NCBI GenBank assembly: GCA_029706075.1
Contig: JAINUG010000116.1
Location: 783,501-847,500, forward strand
Direction of reading: 5' to 3'
DNA: 64,000 nucleotides
DNA from: Aldrovandia affinis
Lineage: Eukaryota > Chordata > Actinopteri > Notacanthiformes > Halosauridae
The notes beneath the pieces were generated by a model, which was not told the DNA's origin, did no database searches, and saw only the letters and a list, made by a program, of their open reading frames with translations. The translations under genes were made by a program, and so were the position numbers. Positions 23,806 through 35,222 of this stretch are shown in pieces. Position 1 is the stretch's first letter, and each line of letters starts with the position of its first letter.

Positions 23806-24430
23806 ACACAGTTGGCAAGCATGGCAGCAGGTGCACTGATAGCAAGCAGATAACTCATGTTACCCACTGACACAGTAATCATGCTACTGATGTTAAACTC
23901 AGACCAGCTGTCAAGCTGTCAGCTGACTTGAGGTACCAACTTTCTTTCTGCCAAATAAGGATGAAATTTAAAAACCCACCAGCTGCCACATGCCTGGGCT
24001 GCTTAAGACAACATGCAAATTACACAGCTGGGGCATGAAGAAGGTGTTTGGAGGCAGATCCAAAGTCCTATTGCAAGAGGCTGGAAATTATAACGTGTGA
24101 AAGATGCTGATCAGTTTGTTGAGCATTAGACTGAAGGTGAACCAGCACCTAAATTTGCTGGCATGCACATCCCAGGGAATGTGAAGCACATTTCTTCCTG
24201 CTTAGCACTGACATGTACAGATTTCAAAATTGTGAGAGAAAATGTGAAGATGGTGATGAAAGCAACAAAAAATTGAAACATAAATTCTCTGCACAGATTT
24301 TCACAACAATACGATGTGTTGCTGATTTACACTGACCAATCACTGTGGTATATGTCCCAAAAAGGCTAATCTTGCCTGTCATTCTCACCCACTCTGGCGC
24401 AACGCTGAATAAGATAAATAAAGTGTATTA
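23806..24430. other. intergenic, nothing recognised
   Basis: No gene or repeat signal seen. Confidence 0.4.
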
Positions 24431-24435
24431 ACTGT

Positions 24436-24704
24436 GTCTGAAACAGTGAATCACTCGATCCTCCTCTCTGCCCTATCCAGGGTGGGCCTCTCAGGCTCTG
24501 ACCTTTCTTGGTTTACATCCCACTTGTCAGCTCACTCTTGCCTGGACATGGAGAGGGTCAGTATCTACACCACACATCCTCACGACCGGTGTCCACCAGG
24601 GCTCTGTCCTAAACCCAATGCTCTTCTCCCTGTCATATCCTCACACGGACTCTCTGACCACTTTTATGCCGATGACACTCTGCTCTTTCTTTCCATCCAT
24701 TTGG
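24436..24704 (+). pseudogene. L2-clade LINE reverse transcriptase, part 1
   Basis: Encodes TVNHSILLSALSRVGLSGSD and SWFTSHLS (an early reverse transcriptase block), then, with disturbed spacing, GLSDHFYADDTLLF. The last holds the catalytic YADD motif. The 'QGSVLGP' block is present only in another frame (CCACCAGGGCTCTGTCCTAA), so there are frameshifts. The LINE is then interrupted by SINE-F and resumes at 25107. Confidence 0.85.
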
Positions 24705-25106
24705 TTCCCGTGGCTCCTGTAGCTCAGTTGGTAGAGTATGGCACTGGCAACGCCGAGGTTGTGGGTTCGATCCCACGGGACTACATGTCCGTTGTTCAGA
24801 TGGGACGGTAAAAACCGAGGTCCTGACTCTGTGGTCATAAAAGATCCCATGATGCTTTTCGAAAGAGTAGGGTGTTATCCTGGCCAAATTCCCAACCAAA
24901 AATAATATATATACATGGAATGAATTAATTCCCTCGCCTCTCCACTGTGTATCTGATGTGCAGTGAGTTTGTACTGGCGCGTGCACCCAGTTGAGTGCTG
25001 CACATTGGTGGTGGTTGAGGTGAGTTTCCCCTATCATCATTGTTGTTGTAAAGCACTTTGGGTCCCTTGAAAGGCGCTATATAAATCCAATGTTCAATTT
25101 GAAACA
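24705..25106 (+). mobile_element. SINE-F inserted in the LINE
   Basis: A tRNA-like head (GTAGCTCAGTTGGTAGAGTA, box B GGTTCGATCCCA) starts near 24715. A body with CATAAAAGATCCCATGATGC and a tail TGTAAAGCACTTTGGGTCCC plus GGCGCTATATAAAT follow. The LINE protein frame is interrupted here and continues downstream, so the SINE inserted into the LINE. Confidence 0.85.
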
Positions 25107-25690
25107 CAGGTGGGGAAATGCATCTCTGCGTGTCTGGAAGACGTCTCCGCTTGGAGGTCTGCCCACCACCTCCAGCTCAACCTGAAGAAGACAGAGCTGC
25201 TCTTCCTCCCTGGGCAGGCAGGCATGCTGGCTCCAAGGCCTCCCCATCACTATCGACAACTGCACCGTGCCCCCTGCTCAGACTGTGAAGAGCCGAACTG
25301 AGCACCTAACCGTCTTCGGCTAACGTTGCATCCATGACTCGTTCTTGTAGATTCTTCCTCCACAAAGGAAGGAAATGCCCCTTCCTCACAAGGGACGCAA
25401 CGCAGCTCCTGGTCCAAACACTTGTTATCTCTCTGCAGGGGTACTAAGACTTCTTCCTGGCCGGCCTCCCCGTTTGTGCCCTTCGACCTCTGCAGCTCAC
25501 TCAGAATGCTGCAGCATGTCTGGTGTTCAGACTTCCCAAATTCACGGCACCCCTCAGCACCCTTTAATGGCTCCTCCTGGTAGCGGCTTAGGTTCAAGAC
25601 CTTAGTGCTTGCCTACAGAAAGGTACGCAGAATGACTCCTTCATACCTCCAGGGCATAGTCAAACCATACTCCAAAACATGGTTGCTTAA
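25107..25690 (+). pseudogene. L2-clade LINE reverse transcriptase, part 2
   Basis: Resumes the ORF2 protein with ISACLEDVSAW and LQLNLKKTELLFLPG, the region after the YADD motif. Later blocks, in shifted frames, correspond to the LTRDATQLLVQ-like part and to FKTLVLAYRKV near 25592-25625. Several frameshifts and the SINE interruption make it non-functional. Confidence 0.83.
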
Positions 25691-25788
25691 TTCTGCAACA
25701 TCTGAAGCCACTAAAGCAGTGAACAGCCAAGGGTAAGAATGGAATGGTGGGATGAACTTTTAATTTTGTTCTGGTCCATCTTATATTT

Positions 25789-25840
25789 TACATTTTAAGC
25801 ATTTAGCAGACACCATTATCCAGAGTGATTTACAAGATCT
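25789..25840 (-). mobile_element. solitary SINE-A/L2 tail, reverse strand
   Basis: TAAGCATTTAGCAGACACCA and ATCCAGAGTGATTTAC form the reverse complement of the shared tail, without a head. Confidence 0.7.
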
Positions 25841-27393
25841 TTATATTAAACACTGTTGACTTTCCCAGATAATTTAGCAATAGTGCTAAGAAATGCCCCT
25901 TTGGAAAATCACAATGGAAATCACAATGGGAAGCGTGATTTGTTCTGTTGTAATGCTTGCCTGTTTGTTGATAATAAAGATCTTGATGTTGATCAGGTAT
26001 AATTGCATATCCAGATTCACGCCGCATTTGCTTGACTGGTCATTCCATAACTATGAGGTTCGTATCGCTGAGATTCCACATACTGTACAAATGTATTTCT
26101 GTATTTTGGTCCACATTGATGAGGTTTATTAGTTTAAGAGTTTACAGGCCCTGTGTGTAAAATCTATGGTATTCTGGTTCCTTTAAGGACAATTAAAAAA
26201 AGCAATAATGTATAATTTACTATACAGTATATTAGTTTGAGGGTGTGCCCATAATCTCCATAAATAAATCTCTAACATTGTTATAAATATAATTAGTCTC
26301 CATGGCAACAGAACGTTAGGAAGCCCCCAACGTTGTAATGAAAGTCAAGCATAGCGTCCCATTGCGTGATTTACAAAGCAGATTAAGTTGCTCAACAGTG
26401 TAAATATCCATTTGAAGTGTAATATATAATATATCCTATAAATTGTACTTTAATAGGCTCTCTAGATACACCATTATCAGTCCTTAAAAATATTACTAGG
26501 TCTCGTTTATAGACGATATACTGCACAGTCGCCCTTTTAAAAACTCAAATAATGAAAAATGGGCCAGGGAATTGGTTCAACTTGGATTGGAGCCACTGAG
26601 CAGCTGTGAGACTAAGCTTTAAGATCATATATGATTAGTGGGTATTCTGTTTATAATTCTCTGTTTGGAACTGTAAATAATGGTAGAATTTATGAAAACA
26701 GTGGCTGAGAGTAAAGGACAAAATAAAGGGTGATAACACAGTAGTGTGATAACACAGATAGCACCAATACCTAATAACAACAAGGACCACAATGGAAATA
26801 AGTCCTCTGACTTTTCTGTGTCATCCTTGATATGTCTTTTTAAAATGTACCTGTACATCGGGATGTATCCATGTGCTGTATTATTTTAAAGTGAAATGTC
26901 AAATAAACTAAACTAAACTAAAAACCAGTGTAGCCATCATGCACTTCCCATCTATAGGGGCCATAGGCCATGCCATAAATCACTATGAGCCTTCACCCCC
27001 CCAGGCTCATGGGACTATAAAGAATCCAAACACATTAACGCATTGACTCAAGGTTCTTCGTGGTGTGAGGGCTGATCGTTTGAATGTGCTCAGTAGAACA
27101 CGAGAAATAGACAAAGCGGCAGTTGAAACTGAGGCTAAATGACACCATTGCCTTTGAGGAAAGGAATCTGGATTTGTGTTTACTTCAGAATGGACAGAGG
27201 TGGAACCGGGCAGCAGTGAAGTGAATAAAAAGTTTCAGGGGGCCTGAGATGCAATGCCAACATGACAGCAATGCTGCTGATGAAGGGTTGGGACAAGGTG
27301 GCTCTCAGCCTACCAAGGTCTCACCTCTAAAATCTGCTCTGGTCTTCCACTAGTCAGTAAAAGCCAAATGCACATGCAACTCTTTCTTTAAGG
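25841..27393. other. intergenic, possible LINE tail near 26860-26925
   Basis: AT-rich. The stretch GTGCTGTATTATTTTAAAGT followed by three AAACTA-type units (26870-26925) looks like a retroposon 3' end, but no coding part is seen. Confidence 0.35.
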
Positions 27394-27643
27394 GGCCTCC
27401 CATGTGGTCCAGTGGTTACAACGTTCAACGCTGGCCACAGCTCTGGCCAGGAGTGCCACCAGGGCAGTCGATGGCCTGGTGAGTGCCGGCTCAAAAGAGA
27501 CGATGCTTCGCCTTCGACACCGCCGGTCACAGGGCTACGGCAGCGAACTCATAGTACGAGGGGGGGATTGACATTAAAAATAGCGGGTGCAATTGGATAC
27601 CAAATTGGGACAAAATGGGAGAAAAAATCTGAAACAAAATTTC
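27394..27643 (+). mobile_element. SINE-C copy with internal deletion
   Basis: Head GGTCCAGTGGTTACAACGTT joins directly to AGCTCTGGCCAGGAGTGCCA, then to CAGTCGATGGCCTGG, so two internal body segments seen in other copies are missing. The tail AATTGGATACCAAATTGG is intact. Flanks TTTCTTTAAG and TTTCCTTTAAG are a probable target duplication. Confidence 0.87.
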
Positions 27644-27847
27644 CTTTAAGAGAGGGGAGTCCAATCTTATCTGAGAAGGGCCGCTGTGTGTGCAGGCTTC
27701 TGCTCTAGCCCGGCAACAAAAGACTTGATTCAAGACCTTGACTGAAGATCATGATTTGTTGATTAGTTGAATCGGGTGCGTTAGTGCAAGAACGAAAGCC
27801 TGCCCCCACACCGGCCCTTCTCGGATAAGACTGGACCTCCTTTAAGA
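27644..27847. mobile_element. 188-bp hairpin MITE with 8-bp target duplication
   Basis: The element spans 27652-27839. Its left arm (CAATCTTATCTGAGAAGGGC) pairs with its right arm, whose complement reads CAGTCTTATCCGAGAAGGGC, and the pairing continues for about 60 bases. CTTTAAGA flanks both sides (27644-27651 and 27840-27847), fitting an hAT-type 8-bp duplication. Confidence 0.85.
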
Positions 27848-28402
27848 TATATCAGCAGGGTAATATCCCAGGTGGGGAAGAGTAATGCTGCTTTGACATT
27901 CATAATGTCGATTCCCATAAATTTTTAAACACGTTAGTGATTAGGACTTCAACACCCCGCATTTAAAATCACAGTGTAGGGACAAATGCTTTCTTTATGT
28001 AACCTTGTTCCAGTTCTTATCACAGAATGACTCCCAAGCACGTCGAAACTCATCCCTCACCCTGCTAATAGTCAGTCATATCAAATGCTTCCCTTTCTTC
28101 AATCCATTTCTAATCAACGGCTGACAGACGTTCACCAACACAAAGAGGGCTTTCTTGCACTTTGCATGCCGTCTCATTAGCAAGCGGTAGCCGCTGGGCA
28201 CAACCCACAAGGGTCTGAGTGGAGGGATGTGAGGTGAAGGAGTCTACTCAATTCACAGGTCATACCAAGAGGACCGTCGTCTTCAATCCAAACACAATCT
28301 ATTCACGCTGGTGCTTCGTCACGCAGCTCTTCAGCAGACTTCGTTAAAAGGTTTACCAGTAAATGTAGACCTGTGCATTTGTTTATATACAAAACTATAC
28401 TG
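27848..28402. other. intergenic, nothing recognised
   Basis: No gene or repeat signal seen. Confidence 0.4.
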
Positions 28403-29040
28403 GTCGAGCGTGCTTCTGTGTGTCTCAGTAGGTAGAGCGTGGTTCTGTGTGTCTCAGTAGGTAGAGCGTGGTTCTGTGTGGCTCAGTAGGTAGAGCGTGG
28501 TTCTGTGTGGCTCAGTAGGTAGAGCGTGGTTCTGTGTGGCTCAGTAGGTAGAGCGTGGTTCTGTGTGGCTCAGTAGGTAGAGTGTGGTTCTGTGTGGCTC
28601 AGTAGGTAGAGCGTGGTTCTGTGTGGCTCAGTAGGTAGAGTGTGGTTCTGTGTGGCTCAGTAGGTAGAGCGTGGTTCTGTGTGGCTCAGTAGGTAGAGCG
28701 TGGTTCTGTGTGGCTCAGTAGGTAGAGCGTGGTTCTGTGTGGCTCAGTAGGTAGAGCGTGCTTCTGTGTGTCTCAGTAGGTAGAGTGTGGTTCTGTGTGG
28801 CTCAGTAGGTAGAGCATGGATCTGTGTGTCTCAGTAGGTAGAGCGTGGTTCTGTGTGTCTCAGTAGGTAGAGCGTGGTTCTGTGGCTCAATAGGTAGAGC
28901 GTGGCACTGACAATGTTTAGGTCGTGGGTTCAATTCCCACTGGGACCACATATACAGAAAAATGTATGCATTCACTACTGTAAGTCGCTTTGGATAAAAG
29001 TGTCAGCTAAATGGCATATATTACCTGATATTACCTGTAT
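28403..29040 (+). mobile_element. SINE-B with 17 tandem head units
   Basis: Seventeen copies of the 29-bp head unit (core GGCTCAGTAGGTAGAGC) occupy about 28410-28900 with very low divergence (mainly GGCTC/GTCTC and GCGTGG/GTGTGG variants). The last unit is shortened. A single box B (GGGTTCAATTCCC) at about 28926 and the tail TCGCTTTGGATAAAAGTGTC follow. The unit contains a match to the RNA polymerase III box A (TGGCTCAGTAGG), so the copy carries up to 17 potential box A elements for one box B. Confidence 0.95.
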
Positions 29041-29550
29041 AAATAAAGGTTATAAATAAATAAATAATATTATTATATATATTATATGATATATTATATT
29101 ATATTACAGTTACTACACTGAAAGTTCCTACACCAAGTTACTACACAGAACACAAACACAGTCAATTCTGCTACTAGCAAAGTGGCAAACACATGCAAGG
29201 CCCCAGATGGAGCACAAGGTCTTACCACAGAGTCAAACCTGTCTTATGGTCTCTGACACAAAAAAACAGCACATTGACATTGTTCACTCACACAGGCGCT
29301 CCATGCCCTATAGAGTAATTATAATCTTTCAATACAGTGAAGAGCCGAAGATGATTGTGGGTATGAAAAATGCACCATTAACCACAAACCTTTCAATATG
29401 TTTCCTTGCTGTAGTGCTGAGACATAATGTTGATGCCAGCATGAAGTGGCACCATTGTTTTTCAGTACAACTCTGAAAAGATCTTATTTGCAGCAGTGAA
29501 CAGCATCAAGTATTCCCTGCAGCCTTAAGAGGCACAAAAGTAGGGCTGCT
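29041..29550. other. intergenic with TATATT-rich stretch
   Basis: A low-complexity TATATTATAT run (29070-29105) follows the SINE. No gene seen. Confidence 0.45.
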
Positions 29551-29927
29551 TTTTGTTATTTTATTTTTTTAATCAAATTTTTTCCAGTTTTTCTCCCAAT
29601 TTGATTGCCAATTATACCCTCTATTTTATCTCAATTCACCCTCCCCCACGAGTCCACCGCCCGTTCTCTGGGTCGAGACACTCTTTCCGGGCCGATAGAT
29701 CCGCCTCTTCTGAGACGGAACTCTACCACGGAAGCCTTTTTCCAGCTCCTCAACGGACTCGTGCCGGCTCACCCTCCCCCTCCCCCGGAGGCGGACAGCC
29801 AAATGCCAGACCACGGCCGGTCTGGTAGAGACGTGGGTTTCAAACCACTTCCCTGACAGGCAGCGCACACCACAGCGGGCCAGTCAAAGTGTGGTGCATT
29901 AGACCGCTACGCTATCCACCGCCCAAA
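29551..29927 (-). mobile_element. SINE-D, reverse strand, with target duplication
   Basis: On the - strand the head GGTGGATAGCGTAGCGGTCT is tRNA-like and a long GC-rich body follows. The tail contains AATTGGCAATCAAATTGGGA, nearly the SINE-C tail. AGGGCTGCT flanks both sides (29542-29550 and about 29927-29935). Head and body differ from SINE-C, so these are distinct families sharing a 3' end. Confidence 0.82.
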
Positions 29928-29935
29928 GGGCTGCT

Positions 29936-30285
29936 CTTTTTTAACCAATGAATTAACTGAGCCGTGTGCATCATTTTACCCCCCTGTAAGAACCACCTCT
30001 CCTGCCTCACTCACTCTGTGACCCACAAACACATTTACCCAAGGTACTGTTACTAAAGACAGGTGTTCAGAACGGAGACTGCATATTTGACCTCAGCTCC
30101 AAACCAATTTAAAAGGTGACCTGCCTGAGTTTTGATTACAGTGTAATCTACTAGACAGGGTATACTGTTTATCCTTTGAAAACACTTCCCCTTTAAAATA
30201 ATTAGAACCGATTAATCATCCATATCGATACGTATATTGGCCAATATTTGGCTTTGTGAAATCCATCAATATCAGAGTTTACCCC

Positions 30286-30327
<42 letters not shown>

Positions 30328-30658
30328 AAAAGCAGCAATCAGCCAGGCTTTCAAAATAATAGCTGATTAAAAGCTTTACATAAATAGTTAATTCTCAAAC
30401 TAGATGCATGAAATGTGTAAGACATACATAAATAGTGCAATTATAAGCAATGCTGCTATAATTTTATATAATGCTATTGAATCACATGTTGTTTCAATTT
30501 TGCAGTAATATAAAAATATCATGGACAGACATGTACATATATTATAATATGTAGCACGCACACAATAACTGCTAATATTTCTCAGTACTTTACAGTGTGA
30601 GTATTGTAGGCTGATTCGTTTAATTTATTCCAATGTGATCAATTCAATTATCACTTTC
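29936..30658. other. intergenic with CA microsatellite
   Basis: A (CA)n run covers 30289-30325. The preceding 30195-30235 stretch (ATCCATATCGAT) resembles one near 59080, possibly the terminus of an unidentified repeat. Confidence 0.45.
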
Positions 30659-30975
30659 ATTCATTCATTCATTCATTCATTCATTATCTAAGCCGCTTAT
30701 TCCTGGTCAGGGTCGCTGGAGCCTATCCCAGCATGCATTGGGGTGAGAGGCAGGAATACACCCTGGACAGGTCGCCAATCCATCGCAGGGCACACACACC
30801 ATTCACTCACACACTCATTCCTACAGGGCAATTTAGACTCTCCAATTAGTCTAACGTGCATGTCTTTGGACTGTGGGAGGAAACTGGAGTACCGGGAGGA
30901 AACCCACGCGGACACGGGGAGAACATGCAAACTCCACAGGTCCCGGGACCTTCTTGCTGTGCTATCCACTGCAGC
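30659..30975 (+). repeat. repeat E, longest copy
   Basis: (ATTC)n at the left, then TTATTCCTGGTCAGGGTCGC, ACACCCTGGACAGGTCGCCA, GGGCAATTTAGACTCTCCAA, CATGTCTTTGGACTGTGGGA and ACACGGGGAGAACATGCAAA. This long form is a very common teleost interspersed repeat. The related copies here are truncated at differing points. Confidence 0.82.
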
Positions 30976-31779
30976 ACAATGCTTTTTAAAAGTATAAAAC
31001 TTCGAAATGAATTGACATTTATGTTCAGACCATTTTCATAATATATGTATGTATATATAACATTTACAGTACAATTTATCTGAGACAAGACAAAACACAA
31101 AACAAGAATCACACCCCAAAAACAACTACAACACTGCTTAATACGTTGGCTTAACAGTGGATTTAACCTCCATGGTATATATCGCTGCCCTATTTGGCCT
31201 ACCCCCAATAATTCATACTGTATATAAATATTATGCAAATACACTATGCAGTTTTAATAGACTCTGTGAGTTCTGGCTGGCTTCATACAGACCCGATTTG
31301 GATTGCTGCAACAAATCACGGGCCAGCCACCATCCCGAGGGCCCACGTGGGCCTGACTGGTGCAGTGACAGTGGAGTCAATTTACAATGACCACAAAGAG
31401 GGAGTCCTCATTTAAAACGCAGAGCAGGGCACCAGCATGGGCTGCCTGAGCTCGATGTGGACTTTAGATTTTGCACTTGAGTTGAACATTTCACACCAGT
31501 GTCACATTGAGAATGCCGTGATGGATCTTCCTTCGACCAACCGGGAGGGAGAGACGGGCAGTTCTCTTTAGACAGTCCTGCACCAGCTAGGGAAAATCGA
31601 GGTTCGTCTTGCAAAATCTTTGTTATCGCAGTTTCCACATACCGTAGCTACGTTGTTTACCCATGTGAAACAAAGCAAAGATCCCTCTCCTCCCTTTCTG
31701 TCACTGTACTCTCACTCTCACACCATCGCTGGGCTTCTCTCTGCAGGTGCTTCACACCATCAGGTAGCATGAGCTCTTT
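30976..31779. other. intergenic, nothing recognised
   Basis: No gene or repeat signal that I can support. Confidence 0.4.
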
Positions 31780-32097
31780 TTTTTAAATTTGTTTCAGATT
31801 TTCCTCAATTTTTCCTCCCTATTTTGTCACCAATTATACCCTATATTTCTTTCAATTCACACTCCCCCACGAGCCCACTGCCCGTCACTGCGGGGCAAGC
31901 TAATTCCCCGAGGCCAGCGATGATCCGCCTCCTCCGCGACAGAACTCACCAATCTACTTTCTAGAGACACCCTTTGAGCTTCTTGGCCAGCTCGTGCCGG
32001 CTCATCCTTGGACAGCCAATCGCAGCCCCCGATCAGGGCTTCCGGCCAGGGCTGGACTGGCACACCCGGGTTTCAAACCGCGGTTTCTCGCCCAGTA
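31780..32097 (-). mobile_element. SINE-D copy, reverse strand, head lost
   Basis: Shares the tail complement (CACCAATTATACCCTATATT), CTCCCCCACGAGCCCACTGC and CTCGTGCCGGCTCATCC with the SINE-D copy at 29551. It ends abruptly at a junction with repeat E. Confidence 0.8.
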
Positions 32098-32175
32098 CAT
32101 GCTGGGATAGGCTCCCCACCCCCCCCCCTTCCCCTGCGACCCTGACCAGGAATAAATGGTTTAGATAATTCATTA
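32098..32175 (-). repeat. repeat E fragment, reverse strand
   Basis: CATGCTGGGATAGGCTCC and GCGACCCTGACCAGGAATAA are the reverse complement of repeat E. It is joined directly to the truncated SINE-D. Confidence 0.78.
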
Positions 32176-33947
32176 ATGAATTTCCATGTTATACAATTAA
32201 TTTGTATTCCTTTTACAAAATCTAGCTCATATAATTGTTCATGTATTTAAAACTTCACAATACACTCTGACCCTGCAATATGTCCCAGTATATTGTACAT
32301 AGCCATATCACGGTGTACCAGTTTGGATTGTATATGGTTCACTCCAGGTGGGAAGCATGAGCATTGTACCTGATACAATCTTTCCAGCAGAAATTGGAGA
32401 AAAAGAGGTGAAATGGTGGATGATAGAACTGAGAAAATGCAGCACTGCCAAACATGTGAAAATAAATCACCTGGAGGAAGCGAGGACAATATCCATCACA
32501 GGCACCACACAGCTCCACTGACGGCTGCTGCACAGGTGTTACACACTTTGGTACATTGGATAACCTGGACAATCTGCAGTGCAGGTTTGACCCACACGTG
32601 TACCAATAGCCAGACATCTGGAAAATAATTTAATGCCATACTGAGGTGTTATAAGAACGGTTCTTTTTAGTTTATCTCTACAACCATGTTCTTTCAAATT
32701 TAATAGAGACTTTCCTCTATTATCCTCAGGGAACTGTTCCGTCCAAATGCATTTTTTTTTTTACTAAGACTTAATTAATAGTGAGGGTGAGAGGGGTGGA
32801 CAGTAATTCCTGCAGCATATTAGCTGAGGAAGGCGTGTGTGCCAAGACTTGCCCATTCCCAGAAAAATGTCAAAGGAAATGAAGATGAATAGCTTCCTCA
32901 GAAAGCATGTCCACGTCAACAGACGGGTCAAGGAATGCATGCATGTACGTCTGTCTGCAAAGGTGAGCTGGCCGTCATTCCTGGACACACGGTGTACCTA
33001 CCACCTGTGAGCTACTCCTCTGTGTTTCATGACATTTTAATATGTACTGTATGTACATGTGTGACATTGGATCAACCATGTTTGACCACAGGTGAAAAGC
33101 AGATAATACAAGTTACACGTTGAAGTAATCTACCTTCCGTGATGCTTTGTTCAAACATCTACATGACAACTTTATATTTTTCTAGTGCTTACACATTCTC
33201 ACAACGCTGGTTGTCACTGAAATTAACAAATATTTTGCGAGACTAAAGAGTCGCTCTCCGTGGCTTGTTAAGACTTAACCCCTTATTGCCTGAATTAAAA
33301 AAAAAATTTAAATAAATGTTTTGCTGTATTAAGGTCTTAAGGGGTTTGAGGCTAATTTGCAGCAATCGTCAACAAGGGGTTAATGCTCCCTGAAACATTC
33401 AGGAAGCTCCTCCTCACTTGCAAAATAAAGGTTTTTACATATTTTAATAATGAAAGCAATTAAGGAGGCATGCAGCATGCACATCACTGCACTTTTTTGG
33501 AGAGAAATATATTTTGGAGAGGCCAACAAGCTGTAAATTCCTCAAGTAAAAACCAAGCAGGTCAGTGAGATTGAAAGACATCTTTGGAGAGGTATTTGCA
33601 TGGAACATATGGTAAGGATTCTGTGGTACAGGGGAACAGGCTGGATGCTATTTTAGGAACTGAAGTAAAATATAAGCCAGAACGGCCCTTCAGACCGCAG
33701 TAAATCTTAAAAACAATTTGGTGAAAGTTTTATAGACTTTTGTTCTATAAATTCTATAGATGCTGAAATGGTTATATCGCTCTTGGATGAAGTTCAGTAT
33801 TAACAATTATTAACAACAGTATCAACTGCCCATTGACAATATTTAAATGTAACAGCTGTACTTAACGTAGGCCAAGTGGAATGCATCTTTGCAAATCTGC
33901 TTCTGAACAACCATCTTCTCATGTTATATTAGATGACTTCCCATAGG
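32176..33947. other. intergenic, nothing recognised
   Basis: About 1.8 kb. The segment 33265-33385 carries AACCCCTTATTG and AAGGGGTTAATG in loose inverted arrangement, but no clear element boundary. Confidence 0.35.
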
Positions 33948-34465
33948 AACATAAGAACACAGAATGAAGGGAACAGGCAGTTCGGCTCGTCATCCAGGCT
34001 CATCATTTACCTGCAGTCTAGAGAACGTCCAGCACTGCGTCAAGCCTGGACTTGAATACCCCAAGTGTCTCTGCCTCCACTACATGACCTGACAAGCTGC
34101 TCCACTCATTGACAACTCCCTGTGTAAAAAAACAACTTCCTGATGTCAGTTCAGAATTCCCACCTGTGCCCTTGTGCTCGGCTAACTGAACTGAACTCAA
34201 CCTGAGAAGTATTTTGTAGTTCACTTTGTTAATCCCTTTTATGAATTTAAAAAGTGATTCTGTGTGGCTCAGTTGGTAGAGCATGTTGTTGGCAACGCTT
34301 AGGTTGTGGGTTCAATTCCCGCTGGGACTACATATACTGAAAATAGTATGCATTCACTACTGTAAGTTGCTTTGGATAAAAGCGTCTAAATGCTAAATAT
34401 ATTATATTATTATTATATTAAAAACATAAATCAAATCCCTCCTTATTCTCCTCTTGCTCAGCTTG
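33948..34465 (-). pseudogene. CR1-like LINE 3' end, interrupted by SINE-B
   Basis: On the - strand a frame ending near 34018 encodes the end of a CR1-type ORF2 (FFTQGVVNEWSSLSGHVVEA then FKSRLDAVLD). The + strand edge ACATAAGAACACAGAATGAA is the complement of the element's 3' terminus. Antisense LINE sequence resumes after the SINE as CCTCCTTATTCTCCTCTTGC. The copy is 5'-truncated. Confidence 0.78.
34256..34418 (+). mobile_element. SINE-B with a single head unit, inserted in a CR1 LINE
   Basis: One head unit (GGCTCAGTTGGTAGAGCATG), box B GGTTCAATTCCC and tail GCTTTGGATAAAAGCGTCTA. It lies inside the antisense CR1 fragment and is therefore younger than it. A one-unit copy shows that the basic SINE needs no array. 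Confidence 0.87.
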
Positions 34466-34974
34466 TATATACACCAGACCATTCATGAACTTACATACAA
34501 AGACATTGTGGCTAATGCATCTGTTTTGAAGACAAAACCTTGGGCAAAGGAAAGACTACAGCAAATAGTATACTCCATCAGCACCTCTCTGAAAAGTGGC
34601 TTATGTAACACGGCTCTAAGCGCATGGGGTAGTCTGGGTGGCTTGTCCGTGTGTTTCAGTGTAGTGATGTAGGCTAATCTTAGCGGCCGGCACTGAATCC
34701 TGACTGTGCCAGTAGGGACAGTGGTAGGCAGCCTGGAAGAACAGCGCATAATTGGCTGTAGTGTTGCCAGTCAGATGGTTTATCCCTGTCTCACCTAACA
34801 AGCGCGATTCCTCCGGTCAGTCAGGCTCCTGCAGCCTGCCTGGACCAGCAGCGCATGAGACGCATTCCTCCGGCGCATTAACTGCGCTGCTCAGTCCGTC
34901 CGAATAAAACAGGACATTCCACATTGGGAGAAAAAAATAAAATAATTGGGGGTAAAAATATGTTAAAAACTTAG
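34466..34974. other. unassigned sequence with an open frame
   Basis: A + strand frame through 34454-34672 reads plausibly as protein (for example HELTYKDIVANASVLKTKPW), but it begins inside LINE-derived sequence and has no supported start or splice context. No known domain is recognised. Confidence 0.25.
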
Positions 34975-35222
34975 GGGCAGCAGTGTTAGCATAATGGTTA
35001 GGGGAACTGGGCTTGTAACACAAAGGTTGCTGGTTCGATTCCCAGGTGGGGGCACTGCTGTTGTACCCTTAAGCAAGGTACTTAACCTGAATTGCTTCAG
35101 TTAATATCCAGCTGTAAAAATGGATTGTGTGATAAGAAATGTAAACTGTGTAAGTCGCTCTGGATAAGAGCGTCTGCTAAATGCCTATGATGTAAAATGT
35201 AAAATGATGTAAAATGTAGGAG
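34975..35222 (+). mobile_element. SINE-A copy, full length
   Basis: Well-preserved head, box B GGTTCGATTCCC, body and tail GTAAGTCGCTCTGGATAAGA, ending in repeated AAAATGTA/ATGTAA units. Confidence 0.9.

Noticed and set aside
24713-24790. tRNA gene (box A and box B present)
   Set aside because: No complete cloverleaf can be read. It is the head of SINE-F, with the usual SINE body and tail behind it. The same applies to the heads of SINE-A, -B, -C and -D.
28410-28900. CRISPR-like regular repeat array
   Set aside because: The units are contiguous 29-mers without spacers, lead into a SINE box B and tail, and lie in vertebrate DNA.
34454-34672. 72-codon + strand frame as an exon
   Set aside because: The supposed acceptor lies inside CR1 LINE sequence and no homologous protein is recognised.
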